Assembly (NCBI RefSeq): GCF_004000805.1
Contig: NZ_BILY01000050.1
Span: forward strand, 1 to 45,773
Direction of reading: 5' to 3'
Origin: Paenibacillus glycanilyticus NBRC 16618
Lineage (GTDB): Bacteria > Bacillota > Bacilli > Paenibacillales > Paenibacillaceae
DNA length: 45,773 nucleotides
Under the pieces are notes generated by a model. The model searched no databases. It worked only from the letters and a program-made list of their open reading frames with translations, and was not told where the DNA came from. Below are positions 14,876 to 23,829 of this stretch, piece after piece (the stretch's first letter is position 1; the number at the start of each line of letters is the position of its first letter). The position numbers and the translations under genes were made by a program.

Positions 14876-15619
14876 ATGGAAGAAGGCAAATCAAATGTAC
14901 GTGCGGTAGAACGGGCGCTGGATATTTTGCTCTGTTTCACGGAGGGATCGGATCTGGCAATGTCCGAAATCGCGGAAAAGGTAGGCCTGCATAAAAGCAC
15001 CGTCCACCGCATGCTGGCAACGTTGGAAGACCGCGGCTTCGTAGAGCGGGATCCGTCGTCCGAGCGTTATCACCTCGGAATGCGGATGTGGGAGCTGTCG
15101 GCGCATCTGTCCAGCTCGGATGACCAATCCGTCATCTGGCAGCCGGAGATGGAGCGCTTGCGCGACCGGCTCGGAGAGACGGTTAGTATATATGTACGCG
15201 ACGGATCGGAGCGCGTGCGGATTCAGGCGGTCCAGAGCAATCAGCCGGTTCGCCGGGTAGCGCCGGTTGGCGCAAGGCTGCCGCTGTATGCCGGCGCATC
15301 CAGCAAAGTGCTGATCGCTTATTCCGACCGCTTTGTGCAGGAGCAGATATTTGGCGATCCGGCTTGGCTGCTCGCGATCGACCTTGACCAATATAAGCAG
15401 CAGCTCGAGGAAATCGCGCAGCAGGGCTACGCGACCAGCTTCGAGGAACGCGAGCCGGGGGTAGCGGCATTGGCAGCGCCAATCTTCAACCGGCATGGCC
15501 AGGTGGCCGCGGCGTTATCCGTATCCGGACCATCCAGCCGTCTAACGATGGAGACGATGCGAGAGTATTCGCCGGTTCTAATCGAGTTCGCGAAGCGTAT
15601 GGGGACCATGATCAAGTGA
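14876..15619 (+). CDS. IclR-family transcriptional regulator
   Basis: A 247-residue regulator. The N-terminal winged helix-turn-helix covers AVERALDILLCFTEG, MSEIAEKVGLHKSTVHRMLATLED and GFVERD. The C-terminal effector domain carries the RRVAPVGARLPLYAGASSKV and GYATSFEEREPGVAALAAP signatures of IclR/KdgR proteins. Start ATG 14876 has AAGGAGG 9 bases upstream; the in-frame start at 14816 would include the promoter-proximal leader. No metabolic gene is linked in the same direction; the divergent gene is a hydrolase. The ligand is unknown, commonly a small aromatic or sugar acid in this family. Confidence 0.9.
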   Translation: MEEGKSNVRAVERALDILLCFTEGSDLAMSEIAEKVGLHKSTVHRMLATLEDRGFVERDPSSERYHLGMRMWELSAHLSSSDDQSVIWQPEMERLRDRLGETVSIYVRDGSERVRIQAVQSNQPVRRVAPVGARLPLYAGASSKVLIAYSDRFVQEQIFGDPAWLLAIDLDQYKQQLEEIAQQGYATSFEEREPGVAALAAPIFNRHGQVAAALSVSGPSSRLTMETMREYSPVLIEFAKRMGTMIK

Positions 15620-15620
15620 C

Positions 15621-15672
15621 GGTTAAGTGGCAAACTTCGCATACGTGCAGGTTAAAGTGGCAAACTCCGCAT
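15621..15672 (+). repeat. Two direct copies of a TTAARGTGGCAAACTYCGCAT motif
   Basis: Copies at 15621-15642 and 15650-15672 differ at a few positions. They directly follow the regulator stop. The form recalls the tandem subterminal repeats at IS21-family ends, but no transposase is present, so they may be a remnant. A 9-bp inverted repeat (GGATTCCTA at 15703-15711, TAGGAATCC at 15731-15739) lies nearby. Confidence 0.4.
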
Positions 15673-15810
15673 TTGAATGTTCTTCCGATCGCCATTGCTC
15701 GAGGATTCCTAGGAATTAGGTTTAATAGTGTAGGAATCCCTTCACAAAAGCGACCACTTCGTTTCTCCAGAATCATTCAAAATGCTCCGTTTGCCATTAA
15801 CCTTTTTATT

Positions 15811-15860
15811 AAGAGAAAAGAAAAGCGACTGTGCTGATTATACTTAGCACAGTCGCTTTT
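15811..15860 (-). terminator. Terminator of acnA
   Basis: A perfect 15-bp stem (15821-15835 with 15846-15860) and a T-rich run on the minus strand just past the acnA stop. It can also stop transcription from the convergent regulator gene. Confidence 0.9.
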
Positions 15861-15864
15861 GTTT

Positions 15865-18567
15865 CTACATGATCTGACGGAGCACGGTTTGCAGGATCCC
15901 GCCGTTGCGGTAGTAGTCGACGTCGACCATGGAATCGAGACGTACGGTTACGTCGAACTCGGTTACTTTGCCATCCTCGCCGGTCGCTTTGACATGGACC
16001 TTCTGGCCGGGCTTCACGTCATTGGAGAGCCCGCTAATATCAATGGTTTCGCGGCCGGTCAGGCCAACGGTCTTCCAGCTTTGGCCTTCAAGGAATTGCA
16101 GCGGAAGCACGCCCATGCCAACGAGATTGGAACGGTGAATCCGTTCAAAGCTTTCGGCGATAACCGCTTTGACGCCAAGCAGCAAAGTGCCTTTTGCCGC
16201 CCAGTCCCGGGAGCTGCCCGTGCCGTATTCCTTGCCCGCAATAACAACAAGGTTCGTTCCGTCCTTCTGGTACTTCATTGAAGCGTCATAGATGGACATG
16301 ACTTCGTTTGTCGGCAGATAGGTGGTTACGCCGCCTTCCGTCCCCGGCGCTACTTGGTTGCGGATGCGGATGTTCGCGAACGTGCCGCGCATCATGACCT
16401 CATGGTTGCCGCGGCGGGAGCCGTAAGAGTTGAAGTCGACCCGTTCCACATGATGGTCGGTCAAATATTTGCCTGCCGGGCTGTCGGCTTTAATATTGCC
16501 TGCCGGAGAGATATGGTCCGTCGTGACGGAATCGCCAAGCAGTGCCAGTATGCGCGATGACGGAATGTTTTGAATGTCGCCGACATCTCCGCTCAGATTC
16601 TCGAAGAATGGAGGGTTCTGGATGTAAGTCGAATCCGGATCCCACTCGTAGCTTTCGCCCTTAGCTACTTCAAGTGCGTTCCAGCGTTCATTCTGCGTGA
16701 AGACGTTGGCGTATTTATCACGGAACATCTCAGGACGGACTGCCGATTTGATCGCTTCATGCACCTCTTCATTGGTCGGCCAAATATCCTTCAAGAAAAT
16801 CGGCTTGCCGCCTGCGCCCGTACCGATCGGGTCCTTTGACAGGTCGATATTTACCGTACCCGCCAGCGCATAAGCGACAACAAGAGGCGGGGACGCCAGA
16901 TAGTTCGCTCTGACCTGGGCATGAATGCGTCCTTCGAAGTTCCGGTTGCCTGACAATACCGCCGCCACCGTCATATCATTGTCGGCGATCGCTTTGCTCA
17001 CTTCATCAGGGAGCGGTCCGGAGTTGCCGATGCAAGTGCCGCAGCCGTAGCCGGTCAGGTGGAAGCCAAGTGCCTCCAGAGGCTCCATGAGACCCGCGCG
17101 CTCGAAATATTCCGTCACGACCAGCGAACCTGGCGTAAGGGAGGTTTTGACATAAGCCGGCACTTTTAATCCAAGCTCAACCGCTTTCTTGGCAACAAGC
17201 CCGGCCCCCAGCATAACGCTTGGGTTAGACGTATTGGTACAACTGGTTATGGCTGCAATAACAACGGCTCCGGTGCCCATTTCGCTCTCCCGGCCGTCTT
17301 TATGGTGAACCTTTACTCTTTGATTTTTATTTTCTTCGCTTAAGCCATAGCCGCCTTTTTCAACGGGCAGGTTGATAATATCGTTAAAAGCTTCCTTGAG
17401 ATGGGTGAGTTCAACGCGGTCCTGCGGACGTTTCGGTCCGGCAAGGGATGGCACAACCGTGGACAGATCAAGCTCCAGCGTGTCCGTAAACACCGGATCC
17501 GGCGTTTCATCGGTGCGGAACATGTCCTGTGCCTTATAGTAAGCCCGAACCAGCTCAATCTGCTCTTCATCCCGTCCCGTATCCCGCATGTATCGGAGCG
17601 TCTCTTCATCCACCGGGAAAAAGCCGATCGTCGCGCCGTATTCAGGCGACATATTCGCCACCGTTGCGCGATCAGCCAGGCTGATGTTAGACAGGCCGGA
17701 TCCGTAAAACTCGACAAACTTGCCGACAACGCCTTTTTTACGGAGCATCTGAGTAACCGTTAAAGCCAGGTCGGTTGCGGTGGAGCCTTCGGCTAAACTG
17801 CCGGTCAGCTTAAAGCCGATAACTTCCGGCATTACAAAATAGAGCGGCTGCCCCAGCATCCCGGCCTCCGCCTCGATCCCGCCTACGCCCCAGCCGACAA
17901 CGCCAAGACCGTTGATCATCGTGGTATGGGAGTCGGTGCCGACCAGGGAGTCCGGAAAGACGACCGTGTCATCGCCGATTTTTTTGGTTGCGGCAACGGA
18001 AGCCAGATACTCCAGGTTCACCTGATGGACGATGCCGGTGTCGGGCGGAACTGCCCGGAAATTATCGAAGGCGGTTTGCGCCCAGCGCAGAAACCGGTAG
18101 CGTTCCTCATTGCGCTTGAATTCAAGCTTGATGTTGTATTCGAGCGCTTCCGGAGTACCGAAGGAATCGATCATAACCGAGTGGTCGATGACAAGGTCAA
18201 CCGGCACGAGCGGATTAATTTTTTTTGGATCGCCGCCGGCACGCTTGACGGTATCGCGCATGGCCGCCAGGTCGACGACAACAGGGACGCCGGTGAAATC
18301 CTGCAGGAGGATACGCGCTGGAATAAAAGGGATTTCCTTATCGATCCGGCCGTTGGCCCAGGAAGCAATCTGCTTCACATGCTCCTCGGTTATCGCGCGG
18401 CCGTCGAATTGGCGGACGGCGGCCTCCAGCAGCACTTTAATCGAAAAGGGCAGCTTCGATACAGGGCCCAGCCCTTGCTTCTCCAGCTCCGCGATCGGGT
18501 AATACGCATAGGTTTTGCCGGCAGCATCCAGCGTGCTGCGCTCGGCAAAAGGGTTGTTCTTGGACAT
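15865..18567 (-). CDS. acnA: Aconitate hydratase A
   Basis: A complete 900-residue aconitase that interconverts citrate and isocitrate in the TCA cycle. The [4Fe-4S] ligands are Cys443 (ITSCTNTSNP), Cys509 and Cys512 (GCGTCIGNSGP). The substrate segment SDSLVGTDSHTTMINGLGV-like (FPDSLVGTDSHTTMINGLGV) and the C-terminal swivel (YGTGSSRDWAAKGTLLLGVK, SFERIHRSNLVGMGVLPL) are intact. Family members of this size can also act as iron-responsive RNA-binding proteins when the cluster is lost. AGGAGGT lies 9 bases before the ATG. Upstream of that are tandem leader repeats related to those of rnhA. It is flanked by convergent iclR and a divergent amidase gene. Confidence 0.97.
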   Translation of the reverse strand: MSKNNPFAERSTLDAAGKTYAYYPIAELEKQGLGPVSKLPFSIKVLLEAAVRQFDGRAITEEHVKQIASWANGRIDKEIPFIPARILLQDFTGVPVVVDLAAMRDTVKRAGGDPKKINPLVPVDLVIDHSVMIDSFGTPEALEYNIKLEFKRNEERYRFLRWAQTAFDNFRAVPPDTGIVHQVNLEYLASVAATKKIGDDTVVFPDSLVGTDSHTTMINGLGVVGWGVGGIEAEAGMLGQPLYFVMPEVIGFKLTGSLAEGSTATDLALTVTQMLRKKGVVGKFVEFYGSGLSNISLADRATVANMSPEYGATIGFFPVDEETLRYMRDTGRDEEQIELVRAYYKAQDMFRTDETPDPVFTDTLELDLSTVVPSLAGPKRPQDRVELTHLKEAFNDIINLPVEKGGYGLSEENKNQRVKVHHKDGRESEMGTGAVVIAAITSCTNTSNPSVMLGAGLVAKKAVELGLKVPAYVKTSLTPGSLVVTEYFERAGLMEPLEALGFHLTGYGCGTCIGNSGPLPDEVSKAIADNDMTVAAVLSGNRNFEGRIHAQVRANYLASPPLVVAYALAGTVNIDLSKDPIGTGAGGKPIFLKDIWPTNEEVHEAIKSAVRPEMFRDKYANVFTQNERWNALEVAKGESYEWDPDSTYIQNPPFFENLSGDVGDIQNIPSSRILALLGDSVTTDHISPAGNIKADSPAGKYLTDHHVERVDFNSYGSRRGNHEVMMRGTFANIRIRNQVAPGTEGGVTTYLPTNEVMSIYDASMKYQKDGTNLVVIAGKEYGTGSSRDWAAKGTLLLGVKAVIAESFERIHRSNLVGMGVLPLQFLEGQSWKTVGLTGRETIDISGLSNDVKPGQKVHVKATGEDGKVTEFDVTVRLDSMVDVDYYRNGGILQTVLRQIM

Positions 18568-18583
18568 ACGTTAGTGACCTCCT

Positions 18584-18719
18584 AAAAAATTTGCGAAGCA
18601 AATTTGACTTCTAAAGCATTCGCTTAAAATTTGCGAAGCATTTACTTCGAAAGCATCTGCTAAAAGTTTTCTAAGCAAACTTACTTCGGAAGCATTCGCT
18701 TAAAGTTTACGGTTTGCTT
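18584..18719 (-). repeat. Tandem leader repeats before acnA
   Basis: Read on the minus strand, three to four units of 36-39 bases end in the acnA Shine-Dalgarno sequence. The unit nearest the gene has an 8-bp hairpin AAATTTGC/GCAAATTT with loop TTC (18587-18605). Two units contain ATGCTTCCGAAGTAA or ATGCTTTCGAAGTAA; the third has ATGCTTTAGAAGTCA. The stem sequence differs from that at rnhA while the pairing is kept. Confidence 0.8.
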
Positions 18720-18835
18720 AAACATTCATCCTCTTTACCCCAGATAGTGTTCCCAAGCCCCATGGCGATTGTTACATGAAATCTTACATTTGCTCATATA
18801 ATGAACCAGCAAATACAGGAATGGGAGGGGTAGCC

Positions 18836-20200
18836 ATGTCTACGCGATCGGATCAAACAAGGAATCGTCCCGACAAGCAGCGGCCAAACAAAGCTTTAGT
18901 GCTCCAACCGGCGGCGGTGCGCACAAGTCAGCCGTCCGGGATCATATTGAAGGCGGAGGAGCTCGAAACGCAGCGTCCTTCCGTCGTGACGCCGGAAAAT
19001 GCCGCCCGCGAGCAGCGGGGCGGTCAATCGCTGCCCGCTGGGCTACCCGTCCAATCCGCACCTACAAAGTCTGCCCAGCCGTCTGCCGGTCATACCGCCG
19101 GAAGGGAAGCCGGTGCGAAGCTTTCTTCCTTGCTTCGTTCCACCGAGCCGTCAGGCGCCGGAAAAAGGGAGAAGGCAGGCGAATGGAAGTCCGTTATATC
19201 CAAATACGTGAACTTATACAATAAGGCCGAGACGGATCAACATTATGCCGTTCTCGATGATTATATAGAAGATAAAGACCACTGCTTGAGGCTTCGTTAC
19301 CGGCTTGAACGGTTGCGGGAAAGGGAGCTGTACCGCGGCGTGCTTCCCGCCAGGGGCGAGACCAAGGCTGAGCTTATCAAGGTGAACGAATCCTCTGCCG
19401 AAGTATCCGTTCTATTGAAGCTTCATATTAGAAGACAGATGGAGCAATCGGGGCTGCATTATCTGGAGGAGAGGACCGAAATCGAACGGTTATGGCTGAA
19501 TCAGTCGGGAGGCGCCTGGCGCATCTTCCGGATCGAGCCCGTCATTGCTGAGCGGAGGCCTCGGTTCGGCGTTTCCGAGTACACCGCAGCGATGGAGGAG
19601 GACCTGGATCAGACCCGAGAAGCATCGGTCTTCCGGTCGACTCCTTTTTTGAACCTGGATCAATATCCGCAGTTGAAGCAACGGGTAAAAGGCATCCCCT
19701 ATCGCCGCGAGCTGGCGGCCGCTTACGCCGACCGGTGGTGGAATGAAGGGAATCCGGCATACGAGGAATTCGAGGTAAACTGCACTAACTATATTTCCCA
19801 GTGTCTCTTTGCAGGCCACGCGCCTATGAACTATACTGGTAAAAGAGAAAGCGGCTGGTGGTACAAAGGCCGTAGCGGCGGCAAGGAATGGTGGAGCTAC
19901 AGCTGGGCGGTGTCCAATGCGCTGACCAATTATTTGTCCGGCAAGCGCAATTCCGGCCTGCACGCAACCGTTGTTGAATCCGTGGAAGAGCTTCAGCTTG
20001 GCGATGTCATCACCTATGACTGGAACGGCGACAACCGGTACCAGCATAGCACCATTATTACCGCCTTCGATGCGGCAGGCATGCCGCTTGTGAACGCGAA
20101 TACGGTTCCGAGCCGGCACCGGTTCTGGGACTACCGGGATTCCTATGCTTGGACCGAGCAAACAAGATACCGTTTTTTTCATATTGCGGACCACTTCTAA
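18836..20200 (+). CDS. Amidase-domain protein (YhbB-like)
   Basis: The 454-residue protein has a low-complexity, polar N-terminal third rich in Gln, Ala, Ser and Pro, a middle alpha/beta region (residues about 120-260), and a C-terminal amidase_6 domain. That domain shows the papain-like pair Cys316 (NCTNYISQ) and His404 (YQHSTII), with the Trp-rich GGKEWWSYSWAVSNAL segment. Such domains cleave cell-wall or peptide amide bonds. No signal peptide is visible, so it acts inside the cell, possibly in the mother cell, or leaves by another route (inference). ATG 18836 has GGGAGGGG upstream. The ddl gene follows 25 bases later. Confidence 0.78.
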   Translation: MSTRSDQTRNRPDKQRPNKALVLQPAAVRTSQPSGIILKAEELETQRPSVVTPENAAREQRGGQSLPAGLPVQSAPTKSAQPSAGHTAGREAGAKLSSLLRSTEPSGAGKREKAGEWKSVISKYVNLYNKAETDQHYAVLDDYIEDKDHCLRLRYRLERLRERELYRGVLPARGETKAELIKVNESSAEVSVLLKLHIRRQMEQSGLHYLEERTEIERLWLNQSGGAWRIFRIEPVIAERRPRFGVSEYTAAMEEDLDQTREASVFRSTPFLNLDQYPQLKQRVKGIPYRRELAAAYADRWWNEGNPAYEEFEVNCTNYISQCLFAGHAPMNYTGKRESGWWYKGRSGGKEWWSYSWAVSNALTNYLSGKRNSGLHATVVESVEELQLGDVITYDWNGDNRYQHSTIITAFDAAGMPLVNANTVPSRHRFWDYRDSYAWTEQTRYRFFHIADHF

Positions 20201-20225
20201 AAATAACCATACCGGAGGATACCTA

Positions 20226-21353
20226 ATGGGGCAGAAAGTACACTTAGGGTTGATTTACGGAGGGAAGTCGGGAGAGCATGACGTGTCGCTGCAGACGGCA
20301 TTTGCGGTGATGGGGGAGCTTGATTACGCAAAATATGAAATAACGCCTTTTTATATTACCCGGCTGGGCGAATGGAGAGTGGGATCGATGCTTGGCGGGC
20401 AGCCGGGGGACATCGACGAGCTTCGCCTTGAGCCGGTGGACGGGGCACCGGTGCCGGTTGTGCCGGACCTTCCGCTTGCCCCGCTCCTCGATCGCTTGGC
20501 CGGAGGAACGCTTGCGGGCGGGGGACAGCCGATCGACGTTGTTTTCCCGCTGCTCCACGGTACCTTCGGAGAGGACGGGACGATTCAGGGGCTGCTCGAA
20601 ATTGCGGACATCCCTTATGTCGGGGCGGGGGTTCTAGCCTCCGCTGCAGGGATGGACAAGATTACGATGAAGAAAATATTCGCGTACGAGGGTCTTCCGC
20701 AATGCGTCTTCCGGTATTTCAACCGGGCGCAGTGGGAGAAGGACGCCTCCTTTTTTATTATGGAATGCGAAGTCGCTTTGGGTTACCCGTGCTTCGTAAA
20801 GCCGTCCAACCTCGGATCGAGCGTAGGCATATCCAAAGCAAAGACCCGCGAGGAGCTGATCGCGGCGATCGATTTTGCCTTCCGGTTCGACCGCAGGGTC
20901 ATCGTGGAGGAGTTCGTCGATGCCAGGGAGATCGAAGTCAGCGTTCTTGGCAACGATGATCCAAAAATATCGGTTCCCGGGGAAATTGCCCCGTCCAACG
21001 AGTTTTACGACTACAAGGCGAAGTACGTGGACGGCAAGTCCACCATTCATATTCCGGCGAATATTCCGAACAATACGGCGGAAGCCGTGCGGGATATGGC
21101 GCTACGGGCCTTTTTGGCCATTGACGGGGCGGGGCTGTCGCGGGTGGACTTTTTCCTCCGCAAGACGGACGGCCAGCTGTTCGTTAACGAAGTGAATACG
21201 ATGCCGGGCTTTACGCCAATCAGCATGTACCCGCTTATGTGGAAAGAGTCGGGCCTGCCGTACAAGGACTTGCTGGATAAGCTGATCGACTTGGCTTTCA
21301 AGCGTTATGCCGATAGGAAGACGATTGATTTCGGAGGCAGCGGCGGCAACTAA
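20226..21353 (+). CDS. ddl: D-alanine--D-alanine ligase
   Basis: A 375-residue ATP-grasp ligase that joins two D-Ala for peptidoglycan precursor synthesis. The N-terminus has YGGKSGEHDVSLQTA; the ATP-grasp part has FPLLHGTFGEDGTIQGLLE, PCFVKPSNLGSSVGISK, the EEFVDAREIEVSVLG strand and the metal-binding FVNEVNTMPGFTPISMYP. ATG 20226 is chosen over the longer frame at 20145 because CGGAGGA precedes it; the longer start overlaps the amidase gene. Its neighbours suggest co-transcription with the amidase, the small unknown gene and uvsE. Confidence 0.95.
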   Translation: MGQKVHLGLIYGGKSGEHDVSLQTAFAVMGELDYAKYEITPFYITRLGEWRVGSMLGGQPGDIDELRLEPVDGAPVPVVPDLPLAPLLDRLAGGTLAGGGQPIDVVFPLLHGTFGEDGTIQGLLEIADIPYVGAGVLASAAGMDKITMKKIFAYEGLPQCVFRYFNRAQWEKDASFFIMECEVALGYPCFVKPSNLGSSVGISKAKTREELIAAIDFAFRFDRRVIVEEFVDAREIEVSVLGNDDPKISVPGEIAPSNEFYDYKAKYVDGKSTIHIPANIPNNTAEAVRDMALRAFLAIDGAGLSRVDFFLRKTDGQLFVNEVNTMPGFTPISMYPLMWKESGLPYKDLLDKLIDLAFKRYADRKTIDFGGSGGN

Positions 21354-21393
21354 TCGAAGCAATAATTCGGACTAAAAGAAAAGAGGGATAGAG

Positions 21394-21711
21394 ATGGGTT
21401 TTGCGACAGAGTTTAATTCCGTATGCAAATTCAAATCGGAGCAAGAGCTGTATGAATTGCTTGAATACGGTAGGGGCAAAATGGTGAAGAGCGGGTTCCG
21501 CGTCTTCCCGACCGGCCAGAAAGTAATCGCGTATACGCCAAATAACGAAGCGATTGCGATCGTTCGCATTCTCGCCTCCATTGCGGAAATCAATTTCCAG
21601 GGGGAAGAAGTGACGGAAGTGGAGATGGAGCTGGTGCGCAAGCTGACGGAAGAGGAGGCGCGCATCCAGACGGCTCTCGCGTACGAGATGTTTTTCGGAG
21701 AGAGGGTATAA
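21394..21711 (+). CDS. Small conserved-looking protein of unknown function
   Basis: A 105-residue soluble protein that I do not recognise. It has a mixed alpha/beta N-terminal half (FKSEQELYELLEYGRGKMVKSGFRVFPTGQKVIAYTPNN, split here by residues about 12-52) and a charged helical C-terminus. AAGAGGGA precedes the ATG. Its stop codon TAA is directly followed by the TTG start of uvsE, so the two are translationally linked. Codon use looks like that of its neighbours. Confidence 0.75.
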   Translation: MGFATEFNSVCKFKSEQELYELLEYGRGKMVKSGFRVFPTGQKVIAYTPNNEAIAIVRILASIAEINFQGEEVTEVEMELVRKLTEEEARIQTALAYEMFFGERV

Positions 21712-22734
21712 TTGACTATGATCGTCCGGTTCGGATTTGTCGCCATGAGCACGATTCTAGAGAATGCTTCGCCTTCTCGGACAATGACGTTCGCGAACTT
21801 TAGCAAGCTGAACGACAGAGAAGCCGGCATAAGGAAGATGGAGCGGATCGCGGAGGAAAATCTGCATAATACGCTTCGGATCATGAAGCATGCCAATGCC
21901 CATGATATCCATATGTACCGGTTCTCGTCCAAGCTGATTCCGCTCTCCACGCATGAGGATCTTCTGGAATGGGATCCGTTTCCCGTCCTTCGTCCGTCCA
22001 TGAAGGAAATTGGCGACTATGCGAAGAAGACGGGGATGAGAACCTCCTTCCATCCCGACCATTTCTGCGTATTCAGCACGAATCGTCCCGATGTCCTGGT
22101 CAAATCGGAACGGGATCTCGATTATCATATCCGGATGCTCGAAGCCATGGAGCTGCCGGAAACCGTGAAATGCAATATTCACATGGGCGGAGCCTATGGC
22201 GATAAGAAGCTGTCCGGCGAGCGGTTCGTTCAGCAGTTCGGCGCATTGACTGACCGGTACAAGCATCGGGTTACGCTCGAAAACGACGATAAAACGTTTG
22301 ATGTCAGGGAAACGATTGTAGCTGCGGAAGCCGTTGGCGTTCCGATGGTCCTCGATATCCACCATCATGCGGTGAACAGCGGGGATGTGACGATGGACGA
22401 GCTTTCCGCCGGCTTATGGCCGCGGATTGCCCGTACATGGACGCTGGAGGAGCAGCGACTCGGTCTAGAGGAAGGTGGCCTTCCGCCCAAAATCCATGCT
22501 TCCAGTCCAAAAAGCTTGTCCGATCCCCGGGGGCATGCCGATAACGTGGAGCCGGAGCCGCTCGTGCAGTTTCTCCGGAGCGTTGCGGCGTCAACGCCGA
22601 GGATCGACTGCATGCTGGAGGCGAAGCATAAGGATGCTGCGCTGCTCAAGCTAATGGAGGATCTAAAGGAAATGGCCGCGCTAGGAAACGGAATCCGCAT
22701 CCTGGATGGCGGAACCGTGGAGATCGACCCTTAA
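21712..22734 (+). CDS. uvsE: UV damage endonuclease
   Basis: A 340-residue TIM-barrel nuclease of the UvsE/UVDE family that nicks DNA next to UV photoproducts and other lesions. The start MIVRFGFVAMST, the NLHNTLRIMKHA segment and the metal-site sequences SFHPDHFCVF, IHMGGAYGDK, TLENDDKTF and LDIHHHAVN match the family. The start is either TTG 21712, well spaced from GGAGAGAGG, or ATG 21718. It is the last gene of the amidase-ddl unit and is followed by a strong terminator. In Bacillus the homologue is spore-associated. Confidence 0.94.
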   Translation: MTMIVRFGFVAMSTILENASPSRTMTFANFSKLNDREAGIRKMERIAEENLHNTLRIMKHANAHDIHMYRFSSKLIPLSTHEDLLEWDPFPVLRPSMKEIGDYAKKTGMRTSFHPDHFCVFSTNRPDVLVKSERDLDYHIRMLEAMELPETVKCNIHMGGAYGDKKLSGERFVQQFGALTDRYKHRVTLENDDKTFDVRETIVAAEAVGVPMVLDIHHHAVNSGDVTMDELSAGLWPRIARTWTLEEQRLGLEEGGLPPKIHASSPKSLSDPRGHADNVEPEPLVQFLRSVAASTPRIDCMLEAKHKDAALLKLMEDLKEMAALGNGIRILDGGTVEIDP

Positions 22735-22737
22735 GTG

Positions 22738-22787
22738 ATAACACCGCCAAGGACCGCCAACAGGACGGCGTTGGCGGTGTTATTTTG
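22738..22787 (+). terminator. Terminator after uvsE
   Basis: ATAACACCGCCAA (22738-22750) pairs perfectly with TTGGCGGTGTTAT (22771-22783), followed by TTTT. It closes the amidase-ddl-uvsE unit. Confidence 0.85.
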
Positions 22788-22845
22788 TGCACGGATGATA
22801 CATAGATCGTAGAGACATCATGAGCGGGAAAGCGGTGAAGGTAAC

Positions 22846-23667
22846 GTGTTGGAATGGATTCTGCTGGTGCTGCTTGGCGTTGTGGCAGCGATGTTTGGCA
22901 GTATAGTAGGCCTTGGCGGCGGCATTATTATCGTACCGGTGCTTATGCTGCTGGGACCGCAGCTGACGGGGGGCGAGATCAGCCATGCAACCGCGGTAGG
23001 CACCTCGCTGACGATGCTTATTATAACGGCGCTTGCCTCTACGCTAAGCTACGCGAAGAAAAAGCTGGTCGATTTCAAAAGCGGCTGGCTGTTCTTTATG
23101 ACGAGCGGACCTGCCGCCATGATCGGATCCGCGCTGACCAGCCGGTTTCAAGGCGCTGCCTTTTCGCTGTCCTTCGGCATTTTTATGCTGCTTATGGCCG
23201 GGCTGCTCGTAGCGCGCGATTATTTGAAACCCATCAACCGGGAATGGCCGATCCAGCGTACGATCGTAGATGCGAAGGGGCAGGAGCACACGTACGGTTA
23301 TGCGATTGTTCCCGCGCTGGTCATCGGGTTTGCGGTAGGTCTCATATCCGGTTTGTTCGGCATAGGCGGCGGCTCTTTGTTCGTACCGCTTATGGTGCTC
23401 CTGTTCCGTTTTCCGCCGCATACGGCGACCGCAACGTCCATGTTCGTTATCTTTCTTTCCTCGATACTGGGAAGCGGGATGCACGGCTGGCTGGGGGAAA
23501 TCAATTATTGGATCGTGCTGGCGCTGGTGCCGGGCGCATGGATTGGCGGCAAGCTTGGCGCCATGATCGCGGGGCGAATGAGCGGAAAAGGGCTGCTCTG
23601 GCTGCTTCGGGTAACGCTGCTTTTGCTGGCCGCCCAATTAATCTACGAGGGTTTGACGAAGCTTTAA
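22846..23667 (+). CDS. TauE/SafE-family membrane exporter
   Basis: A 273-residue membrane protein with about eight predicted spans in two related halves. Each half opens with the family's glycine-rich motif: IVGLGGGIIIVPVLML near the start and LFGIGGGSLFVPLMVLLF in the middle. Members of TauE/SafE (also annotated YtnM/UPF0721) export sulfite, sulfoacetate or related organic anions; the substrate here is unknown. The start is GTG 22846 or TTG 22849 with a modest GAAGG upstream. Confidence 0.86.
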   Translation: MLEWILLVLLGVVAAMFGSIVGLGGGIIIVPVLMLLGPQLTGGEISHATAVGTSLTMLIITALASTLSYAKKKLVDFKSGWLFFMTSGPAAMIGSALTSRFQGAAFSLSFGIFMLLMAGLLVARDYLKPINREWPIQRTIVDAKGQEHTYGYAIVPALVIGFAVGLISGLFGIGGGSLFVPLMVLLFRFPPHTATATSMFVIFLSSILGSGMHGWLGEINYWIVLALVPGAWIGGKLGAMIAGRMSGKGLLWLLRVTLLLLAAQLIYEGLTKL

Positions 23668-23829
23668 CACTACGGTAATATTTTAAAAATATACGAAGTA
23701 TACATTCTCTCTATACAACTTGCGCGAAACTTGCGGAGGAAGTTGTTCGTATAAGAAATGAACCTGCCCTTTTTTTATTGTGAAACGTTTATGTTTGGTC
23801 AAATTATGATGAGAGTAGAGTGATGGACT

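Noticed and set aside
15616..15837. 73-codon plus-strand frame after iclR
   Set aside because: It has no ribosome binding site of its own, covers the direct repeats and the terminator side of acnA, and shows no domain.
23780..23796. cre-like GTGAAACGTTTATG before the inositol monophosphatase gene
   Set aside because: The spacing of the half-sites is off by one base from the CcpA consensus, leaving several mismatches.
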